Shown one piece after another: positions 4,708 to 10,646 of a stretch of 10,646 nt of DNA. This stretch comes from CAZFGN01 sp964518695. Lineage in GTDB: Bacteria; Patescibacteriota; Minisyncoccia; UBA6257; Colwellbacteraceae. The DNA lies in contig CAZFGN010000021.1 in assembly GCA_964518695.1 (NCBI GenBank), positions 1 through 10,646 on the forward strand. Direction: 5' to 3'. Numbering within the stretch: position 1 is the first letter of the stretch; each line of letters opens with the position of its first letter. The position numbers were made by a program, and so were the translations under genes. The notes under the pieces are model-generated. The model saw only the letters and a program-made list of their open reading frames with translations, was not told the origin of the DNA and made no database searches.

Positions 4708-7392
4708 GTGAATTACAGACTTTTCCGCAAGAAACACCCTAGATTTATCTATAAGAATTTCAATTACAGTTTCGGGAATCGAGGTCTTTGTATCGCTTTC
4801 AACTTTCTTTTAGAGCCTGATATTTGGTTCAACCCAACTCTGATTATAAGAAACGTCGATAAAAAGAAAATACAGCAACTCCAGAAGAGGGAACTGGACA
4901 ACCTTATTTTTCACCTCGGTCTTATGGAAATACCGACCTATTGGAAAGCCGCGGTTTCTCCAAATATTGTTATAGAGGCTGGCTATCTTAATAAAGATCA
5001 AATTGCCTGGTGGCAAGACTTGATTATAAAAGGGATGGGCGAATTCTTCTATAAAAACAAAATCAATTTTCGAGAGAAAGGCTTTCTTAAAGTAACTACC
5101 CAAGTATACCAAAACACCGATCAGTCTTTTAGTATACTAAAGAAATTTTCTCGAGGCGTTATTGTACCAGTTGGTGGAGGGAAGGATTCAGTTGTTACTT
5201 TGGAGTTGTTGAAGAAAAATCGCGTGGGGGTAAGGCCGCTCCTCTATAACCCTACGGAACAAGCACTTGAAGTTGTCAAAGCGAGCGGTCTAAAAAACTA
5301 TATAGTTATAGAGCGAAAAATGGACCGGAAGCTTTGGGAATTGAATCGAGAAGGATACTTAAACGGACATACGCCTTTTTCGGCATATCTCGCTTTTTTG
5401 TCGGTAGTCTGCGCGGCTATTTTCGACTACAAATACATAGCCCTTTCTAATGAGCGCAGTGCCAATGAAGGTAATGTCAGATATTTGGGATCAGATATTA
5501 ATCACCAATATTCTAAAAGCTTTGAATTTGAAAAGAAATTTAGTGAGTATGCTGGCAAATATTTAACTAAGGAGATCAACTATTTCAGTTTCTTGCGACC
5601 TCTTTATGAATTACAAATAGCGCGGTTATTTTCCAAGTATCCCAAGTATTTTAGTGTTTTCTTAAGTTGCAACGAAGCTTATAAGACGTTTTCAGGAAGT
5701 AGGAAGCCGACAAAAAAGTGGTGCTGTAAGTGCTCAAAGTGCCTTTTTGTATTTATTGCCCTTTGTCCTTTTATTGGAAAAAGGAAAATGGTGAAAATTT
5801 TCGGAAGAAATTTATTAGCTGATCGAAGTCTATTGCCGATTTTACAAGAGCTGATAGGAGAGAAGAAGTTTAAGCCTTTTGAATGTGTTGGCACGAAAGA
5901 TGAAGTTCTAGTCGCGCTTTGGCTTACGCTTCGTGACCACAAAGGCGAAAGAGAATTGTTATTAACGTATTTTGAAAAGAGAATTTTACCCAAATATCCA
6001 CATATGGCAGAATTGAGTAAGAGAATTTTAGGTTCTTGGAACAGTGAGAATTTGCTTTCCAGTGATTACGCGAGGAGTTTAAGAATGGGGATTTTAGAAT
6101 TGAGTAACATCCTTATATTGGGTTTCGGTAGAGAGGGGAGAGACGCGTTTGCTTGGATAAGAGAACATTTTCCCGAAAAAGAGTTAGGCGTAGCTGATAA
6201 GCTTACTTTCGCTAAGTTGCCGGTTGAATCCATTGTAATGCTAGAAAAAGATAAACATAAAGTTTTGCACCTAGGCAAAGCTTATCTCAATTCGATAAAA
6301 CGTTACGATCTGATTATAAAATCTCCCGGTATTCCGCCGGATATAGTAGAGAAGGTGTCTTATCCTACCCAAGTACTATCTTCAGTAACTCAAATTTTCT
6401 TTGATCTCCACCGTGGAACAATAATAGGAGTGACCGGAACTAAGGGTAAAAGTACCACGGCTTCTCTTATATACGAGATGTTGAGACAAGGTAAAAGGCA
6501 TGTACATCTTATAGGCAACATTGAAAAACCGGTTCTTAATTTTGTTGATAAGAGTTCGGATGAGGATATTTTTGTTTATGAGCTATCGAGTTTTCAATTA
6601 GAGAACTTGGATAAAAGTCCTCACATCGCGGTTCTTTTGAATTTCTACAAAGAACATTTGGATTATCACAAAGATTTCACTCGCTATGTTGAAGCTAAGG
6701 AGAATATAACTAGATTTCAAAGAACATCTGATTATTTTATCTTTAATAACAATGATGCTGTGGTTAGAAAGATGGCTTTACGATCTCACGCCATAAAGAT
6801 ACCCTTCAATTTCAAAGGAAATGACGGATTACGCTCAAAGGGTTTTATTGCAACTTCAGCTCCCGCTAGAATAGTAGGGGAACTTTTTAAAATCCCGAAA
6901 AGGGAGATCGAAAAAACGTTAGCTAATTTTAAAAGTCTTCCCCATAGGCTTGAATACGTAGGTAAATATGGGGGCATAGATTTTTATAATGATTCATTAG
7001 CTACCGTTCCTGAAGCGACTATGGCAGCTTTGAATTTTTTGGGGGGTAAGGTTGAAACTTTAATTGTAGGTGGTTTTGACAGGGGATTAGATTTCCAGGA
7101 GTTGGCCCGCGCGATACTTAAGGGTTCCATAAAGACAGTCGTTTTGTTTCCTACGACTGGAGAGAAGATTTGGAAAGAAATTCTCTCATTGTTGAAAAGG
7201 GGGAATGTGAAAATTCCCAAACATTTTCTGGCTCAAAATATGGAAGAGGCGGTGAACTACGCGTACTTAAATACCGCAAGAGACAAAGCGTGCCTTCTTT
7301 CACCTGCCTCTCCCAGCTTTAATATGTTTAAAGATTACAAAGACAGAGGCGATCAATTCAAGAAAATGGTCGCCCGATATATGTTACAATAA
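4708..7392 (+). CDS. MurL-MurD fusion: UDP-MurNAc-L-Ala-L-Glu epimerase + UDP-MurNAc-L-Ala--L-Glu ligase
   Basis: This is one uninterrupted frame of 894 residues (numbered from GTG 4708). Residues 1 to about 455 resemble MurL, the ATP-dependent enzyme known from Xanthomonas that epimerises the terminal L-Glu of UDP-MurNAc-L-Ala-L-Glu to D-Glu. Signatures are a PP-loop-like VPVGGGKDS (153-161), LSNERSANEGN (246-256) and a cysteine cluster, WCCKCSKC (338-345). Residues about 460-894 are a Mur ligase: Rossmann-like LILGFGREG, P-loop VTGTKGKST (575-583), ELSSFQLE, LNFYKEHLDYH (644-654), PHRLEYV (745-751), GGFDRG (788-793) and SPASPSFNMFKDYKDRG (865-881), all MurD-like. By analogy with Xanthomonas MurD2, the ligase should use L-Glu; this is inferred. 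It is cytoplasmic, in peptidoglycan precursor synthesis. An in-frame TTG at 4690 would add six residues but lies upstream of the predicted transcription start. No other mur gene is nearby. Confidence 0.88.
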   Translation: MNYRLFRKKHPRFIYKNFNYSFGNRGLCIAFNFLLEPDIWFNPTLIIRNVDKKKIQQLQKRELDNLIFHLGLMEIPTYWKAAVSPNIVIEAGYLNKDQIAWWQDLIIKGMGEFFYKNKINFREKGFLKVTTQVYQNTDQSFSILKKFSRGVIVPVGGGKDSVVTLELLKKNRVGVRPLLYNPTEQALEVVKASGLKNYIVIERKMDRKLWELNREGYLNGHTPFSAYLAFLSVVCAAIFDYKYIALSNERSANEGNVRYLGSDINHQYSKSFEFEKKFSEYAGKYLTKEINYFSFLRPLYELQIARLFSKYPKYFSVFLSCNEAYKTFSGSRKPTKKWCCKCSKCLFVFIALCPFIGKRKMVKIFGRNLLADRSLLPILQELIGEKKFKPFECVGTKDEVLVALWLTLRDHKGERELLLTYFEKRILPKYPHMAELSKRILGSWNSENLLSSDYARSLRMGILELSNILILGFGREGRDAFAWIREHFPEKELGVADKLTFAKLPVESIVMLEKDKHKVLHLGKAYLNSIKRYDLIIKSPGIPPDIVEKVSYPTQVLSSVTQIFFDLHRGTIIGVTGTKGKSTTASLIYEMLRQGKRHVHLIGNIEKPVLNFVDKSSDEDIFVYELSSFQLENLDKSPHIAVLLNFYKEHLDYHKDFTRYVEAKENITRFQRTSDYFIFNNNDAVVRKMALRSHAIKIPFNFKGNDGLRSKGFIATSAPARIVGELFKIPKREIEKTLANFKSLPHRLEYVGKYGGIDFYNDSLATVPEATMAALNFLGGKVETLIVGGFDRGLDFQELARAILKGSIKTVVLFPTTGEKIWKEILSLLKRGNVKIPKHFLAQNMEEAVNYAYLNTARDKACLLSPASPSFNMFKDYKDRGDQFKKMVARYMLQ
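5103..5138. repeat. Imperfect 36-bp palindrome inside the murL region, related to the 3811-3870 element
   Basis: The arm AGTATACCAAAACACC (5103-5118), centre GATC and arm AGTCTTTTAGTATACT (5123-5138) form a palindrome with 13 of 16 pairs. The left half matches the left arm of the intergenic element at 3811 (21 of the first 25 positions) and the complement of its right arm (17 of 20). It lies in frame and encodes about VYQNTDQSFSIL, a likely linker just before the nucleotide-binding VPVGGGKDS motif. It may be an inserted palindromic repeat that became coding, or a chance resemblance. Confidence 0.5.
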
Positions 7393-7421
7393 TAGTTAAT
7401 TTAATAGGTAAATTAGTTAAT
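7393..7421. repeat. Short direct and inverted repeats between murL-murD and the next kinase
   Basis: TAGTTAAT occurs at 7393-7400 and 7414-7421, 21 bases apart (two helical turns), just before the ATG at 7424. Between them, TAATTTA (7397-7403) and TAAATTA (7409-7415) form an inverted repeat with a 5-base spacer. The arrangement could be an operator, but in a 31-base AT-rich gap simple repeats also arise by chance. Confidence 0.25.
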
Positions 7422-7423
7422 CC

Positions 7424-9151
7424 ATGACCATCGATCTTGCTTTACTTATAACCCACTCGCTTCTTGCCATAGCATCTCTCTTTTTCGGCACCCTTATATA
7501 CATTCACGGCAGAGAAAGCGCGACGAACCGCTTTTTTGCTTTTGTGAGTATCGGAGTCGCGATGTTCGCGGTTGCTAACTTTATTGCTTATCAGGAAAGT
7601 TCAGAGTTGGCTGTTTTAGGTCTCCGTTTAGCATTCGTTTCAGTATGCATTCAGACGTTATTCATTACCCTTTTTATGTATAACTTTCCCAATCCTGAAT
7701 TTAAAATTAAGGCTACATGGAAGAAATACGCATTGTGGGCAGGAGGACTTCTCTACATTATTATAGGGTTTGCTACGATTAAAGGACCAGAATTTAATAC
7801 TTCATTTGTATATCAAGGTAGAACATTCTTTTTGGCACAGTTAAATGCGTTTACCTACTTGTGGACACCCACTTCTTTTATACTCTCATTTACTCCAGCG
7901 ATTATAGCTTTCCGTAAATACCGTAGAGCGGAGGGAGAAATGCGGCGACACTTAAAAATCATATTCTTTACTATCGTTCTCGCTTTTTTAATACTTCCTT
8001 TTGTCTTAGTTATTCCCGCCCAAGTTTTCCATAATATTATCCCTAATATATGGGCACCATTAGTATATCTCCCGCTTATTATAGCTGTGGCATACGCAAC
8101 GTTGCGTCGCCATCTCTTCAACGTTAAAGCCATTGTCGCCGAGATTCTTATTTTCACCATCTGGATATTTCTCCTTGCTCGTATCTTTCTCAATGATAAC
8201 AACCAGGATCGTTTTCTTGATGGCACACTCTTTATATTCACTGTCTTTGTGGGAATTTTTCTCATGCGCTCGGTCTTCAGCGAAGTTCAGCAGAAAGAGA
8301 AGTTAAGTGAGCTCAACGCTCAACTCGATGATTTAAACCAGAATCTCCAGCAAAAAGTAGTCGAACAAACCATAGAAATCAGAAAATCCTACGAAGTGGA
8401 AAAGAAAGCGAGGATTGAACTTGAAGAACTAGACAAGGCCAAGGACCAGTTTATCCTCACTACCCAGCATCACTTAAGAACTCCCTTAACTATCGTGAAA
8501 GGCTACCTCCAATCAATTCTCTCCGGCAAGACCGAACCCATAAGCGAAACCGCCAAGATTGATCTCGAGAAAGCCGAAGAGGCCACCGAGAGGATGGGTA
8601 CTCTCGTGAACGAATTCCTCGATATCTCCCAAATGGAAGTAGGCAAGAGTATCCTTAGCAAACAACCTACGCATATCAAAGTCTTGCTGGAGAATATAAT
8701 TAAAGAATTTGAGCCGGCAATCCAGGACAGAAAACTCTCGATTAACATTGAAGTCCAGGATGATAGTGTTTTAAATATAGATGTCCGGAGGATTAAGGAG
8801 AGTTTGAAAAACATTATAGATAACGCCATCAGATACAATAAGTCAGGCGGCAATATCTCTATTAGAGGTTCGGCGGTTAATCGTTCTTCTATCGAAAGGG
8901 ATAGGCGGATCTATCGAATCACTATCGAAGACTCCGGCATAGGTTTAACGAGAGATGAACTTAGTAAACTTTTTGTTCAGTATTTCCAGAGGGGAGAAGA
9001 AGCGCTAAAGCTTTACCCAAATGGTCGAGGTATGGGATTATCAGTCACCAGAAATATCATTGCCGGTCATGGTGGCAAAATTTTCGCGGAATCTGAAGGT
9101 AGAAATAAAGGTTCGAAATTTACCATAGAATTGCCCTTAATGAGCTCATAA
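7424..9151 (+). CDS. Membrane-bound sensor histidine kinase, paralogue 2
   Basis: This 575-residue kinase has the same design as the one at 92-1810. Hydrophobic helices lie at about 5-27, 36-57, 66-88, 102-118, 144-163, 176-198, 203-226, 236-254 and 264-282. A coiled coil (about 285-340) follows, then a HisKA H-box QHHLRTPLT (H349 the likely phospho-acceptor, H350 in place of the usual acidic residue). The ATP-binding domain has the N-box NIIDNAIRY (N467), G1 DSGIGL (503-508), F-box LFVQYFQRG and G2 GRGMGL (534-539), all intact. It starts 31 bases after the murL-murD stop and its TAA shares one base with the ATG of the next kinase, so the two are probably translationally coupled. The N-terminal sequence (MTIDLALLITHSLLAI) is far closer to the following copy than to the first, pointing to a recent duplication. 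The signal and partner regulator are unknown. Confidence 0.94.
   Translation: MTIDLALLITHSLLAIASLFFGTLIYIHGRESATNRFFAFVSIGVAMFAVANFIAYQESSELAVLGLRLAFVSVCIQTLFITLFMYNFPNPEFKIKATWKKYALWAGGLLYIIIGFATIKGPEFNTSFVYQGRTFFLAQLNAFTYLWTPTSFILSFTPAIIAFRKYRRAEGEMRRHLKIIFFTIVLAFLILPFVLVIPAQVFHNIIPNIWAPLVYLPLIIAVAYATLRRHLFNVKAIVAEILIFTIWIFLLARIFLNDNNQDRFLDGTLFIFTVFVGIFLMRSVFSEVQQKEKLSELNAQLDDLNQNLQQKVVEQTIEIRKSYEVEKKARIELEELDKAKDQFILTTQHHLRTPLTIVKGYLQSILSGKTEPISETAKIDLEKAEEATERMGTLVNEFLDISQMEVGKSILSKQPTHIKVLLENIIKEFEPAIQDRKLSINIEVQDDSVLNIDVRRIKESLKNIIDNAIRYNKSGGNISIRGSAVNRSSIERDRRIYRITIEDSGIGLTRDELSKLFVQYFQRGEEALKLYPNGRGMGLSVTRNIIAGHGGKIFAESEGRNKGSKFTIELPLMSS
8362..8458 (+). repeat. 97-bp segment identical to 10092-10188 (kinase linker/H-box region)
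   Basis: Bases 8362-8458 and 10092-10188 are identical over 97 positions by direct comparison, third codon positions included. They encode the end of the coiled coil and the approach to the H-box (EQTIEIRKSYEVEKKAR and onward to DQFIL). Flanking parts of the two genes differ at many synonymous sites, so this block has been homogenised or copied more recently than the rest. Confidence 0.85.
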
Positions 9152-10646
9152 TGTCTATCGATCTTACTTTATTTATAACCCACTCGCTTCTTGCCATAGT
9201 ATCTCTCTTTTTCGGCACCCTTATATATATTCATGGCAGGGAAAGCGCGACCAATCGTTTTTTCGCGTTTGTAATACTTGGGATTACGATGTTTGCAATT
9301 GCCAATTTCGTCTCTTTTCGGGAAAGTCCAGAAGTGGCTACTTTAGGCGTTCGTATTTTGTTTGTTTCAGTAAGTATCCAGCACTTCTTCATCGCCCTCT
9401 TTGCTTACATCTTTCCCAATCCCGAATTTAAGATCCGGACTGCATGGAAGAAATACGCATTATGGGCAAATAGCGTGCTCATTCCTATTATAGGCTTCTT
9501 TTCATTTCACAGGCCTGATGACTTTATTGAATCCTTCCTTTATCAAGGAAGAAGGTTTTTTCTTCCGCAACCTACCCCGCTTATCGGTTTATGGAATGTC
9601 ATCACCTATATTCTTGCGCTTATAGCCGCAATCATAATCTTCCGTAAGTACCGACGGGCCGAGGGGAAGACGCGCCAACATTTAAGGATTATTCTCTTCA
9701 CTGTCATTCTTGCATACTTGATACTTCCTTTTGTCTTGTCCATCCCTTTTCAAGTATTCCATAATGTAATCCCCAATATATGGGGGCCATTAGCATACCT
9801 GCCACTTATTTTAGGCGTATCGTATGGGATATTGCGGCGCCATCTCTTCAACGTCAAGGCGATCGTTGCCGAGATTCTAATCTTTACCATCTGGATTTTT
9901 CTCCTCGCTAGAATCTTCTTCGATGCCAATAACCAAACCCGTCTTCTTGACGGCACGCTTTTCGCGTTCACCATAATCGTGGGAATTTTCCTGATGCGCT
10001 CGGTTTTGAACGAGGTACGACAAAGGGAGAAGCTGGGAGAACTCAACTCCCAGCTTGACGATCTCAATCAAAACCTCCAGAAAAAAGTAGACGAACAAAC
10101 CATAGAAATCAGAAAATCCTACGAAGTGGAAAAGAAAGCGAGGATTGAACTTGAAGAACTAGACAAGGCCAAGGACCAGTTTATCCTCGCTACCCAGCAT
10201 CACCTAAGAGCTCCCTTAACTATCGTGAAAGGCTATCTCCAATCTGTTCTTGGGGATCAAAGCGAACCGTTAGGGGAAACCACCAAGACTTATCTCAAAA
10301 AAGCTTACGAGGCGACAGATAGGATTGGTAGCTTAGTTAACGAATTTCTGGATATCTCCCAGATGGAAGTAGGCAGGAACATCTTGAGCAAAGAACCAGT
10401 AAACATCAGTAATTTTTTACAAGCTATCGTTAGAGAACTGGAACCGGAGATTAAAAACAAGAAAATTTCCATCACCTTGGATGCCCAGAACGACACCGTA
10501 ATGAACATCGACTTACAAAAGATGAGAGAAGTTCTCATGAACCTCATAGACAACGCGGTTAGATACAACAAGGACGGAGGAACTATCACTATCAAAGGCG
10601 TGAAGATCACTCATCCCGTTGAGCGCGACAAACAAATCTACAAAAT
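9151..10646 (+). CDS. Membrane-bound sensor histidine kinase, paralogue 3 (3' end outside window)
   Basis: The frame opens at ATG 9151, overlapping the previous TAA by one base (TAATG), and runs without a stop for 498 codons to the window edge. The protein begins MSIDLTLFITHSLLAIVSLF and repeats the multi-helix membrane region, coiled coil and HisKA domain of the upstream copy, with one extra residue before the H-box. The H-box reads QHHLRAPLT: H350 aligns with the phospho-acceptor, H351 replaces the acidic residue, and A354 replaces the Thr needed for phosphatase activity in HisKA kinases. The N-box (MNLIDNAVRYN) is present; the G1, F and G2 boxes lie beyond the window, so ATP binding cannot be judged. 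It is probably expressed by translational coupling with the upstream kinase. It could be a kinase that cannot dephosphorylate its regulator, or a partner in mixed dimers. Confidence 0.93.
   Translation, partial: MSIDLTLFITHSLLAIVSLFFGTLIYIHGRESATNRFFAFVILGITMFAIANFVSFRESPEVATLGVRILFVSVSIQHFFIALFAYIFPNPEFKIRTAWKKYALWANSVLIPIIGFFSFHRPDDFIESFLYQGRRFFLPQPTPLIGLWNVITYILALIAAIIIFRKYRRAEGKTRQHLRIILFTVILAYLILPFVLSIPFQVFHNVIPNIWGPLAYLPLILGVSYGILRRHLFNVKAIVAEILIFTIWIFLLARIFFDANNQTRLLDGTLFAFTIIVGIFLMRSVLNEVRQREKLGELNSQLDDLNQNLQKKVDEQTIEIRKSYEVEKKARIELEELDKAKDQFILATQHHLRAPLTIVKGYLQSVLGDQSEPLGETTKTYLKKAYEATDRIGSLVNEFLDISQMEVGRNILSKEPVNISNFLQAIVRELEPEIKNKKISITLDAQNDTVMNIDLQKMREVLMNLIDNAVRYNKDGGTITIKGVKITHPVERDKQIYK
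10092..10188 (+). repeat. Second copy of the 97-bp identical kinase segment
   Basis: This block is identical to 8362-8458. The identity ends at base 10189, where G replaces A and turns the Thr codon of FILTTQHH into Ala. The next changes, including the one that gives LRAP in place of LRTP, follow within 30 bases. Confidence 0.85.

Noticed and set aside
4555..4737. 60-residue minus-strand frame ending SVARLTRLPVTEKIAGSNPVGCANFI
   Set aside because: It is a conceptual translation through the tRNA-Asp gene and its promoter; the tRNA structure explains the region.
5160..5215. GGGKDS motif as an asparagine-synthase, ThiI or TilS-type PP-loop enzyme
   Set aside because: The companion motifs SNERSANEGN and CCKCSKC and the fusion to a MurD ligase fit MurL much better.
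7855..8265. 136-residue minus-strand frame (and similar ones at 8503-8853, 9750-10067 and 10305-10610)
   Set aside because: These are antisense shadows of the histidine kinases. They recur in the paralogues because the sense genes are similar, and they show no recognisable domain.

Overview
The window looks like a chromosomal segment of an uncultivated bacterium, most likely of the Candidate Phyla Radiation (Patescibacteria, Parcubacteria-like). This is inferred from four things: multi-membrane-segment histidine kinases with a non-canonical H-box, a MurL-MurD fusion, intergenic AT-rich palindromes, and start codons without Shine-Dalgarno sequences. No phylogenetic marker was compared, so the assignment is tentative. 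No phage, plasmid, transposase or CRISPR element is visible.

Layout from left to right: the last codons of a histidine kinase (1-67); a complete membrane histidine kinase (92-1810); gatC (1871-2155) and gatA (2295-3746), two subunits of the tRNA-dependent amidotransferase, separated by a long AT-rich inverted repeat; a convergent HDIG-domain protein on the minus strand (3875-4468), with a hairpin element between it and gatA; a perfect 24-bp palindrome; a tRNA-Asp(GTC) on the minus strand (4566-4643); a divergent large gene (4708-7392) encoding a MurL-type muropeptide glutamate epimerase fused to a MurD-type ligase; and two further histidine kinases overlapping by one base (7424-9151 and 9151 to the window end, where the gene is cut).

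Three functional themes appear. First, four related sensor kinases lie on both sides of about 5.6 kb of housekeeping genes, and no response regulator is in view. They share a nearly invariant coiled-coil/H-box segment in which the usual acidic residue after the phospho-histidine is replaced by His. The last copy also lacks the Thr of the phosphatase motif. Second, the fused protein is expected to add L-Glu to UDP-MurNAc-L-Ala (MurD part) and then invert it to D-Glu (MurL part), supplying D-Glu for peptidoglycan without free D-glutamate. Third, GatCA with tRNA-Asp belongs to translation; GatB is not in the window.

The most unexpected structure is a palindromic sequence motif found twice: once as a hairpin between gatA and the HDIG gene, and once, in frame, inside the MurL coding region just before its nucleotide-binding loop.
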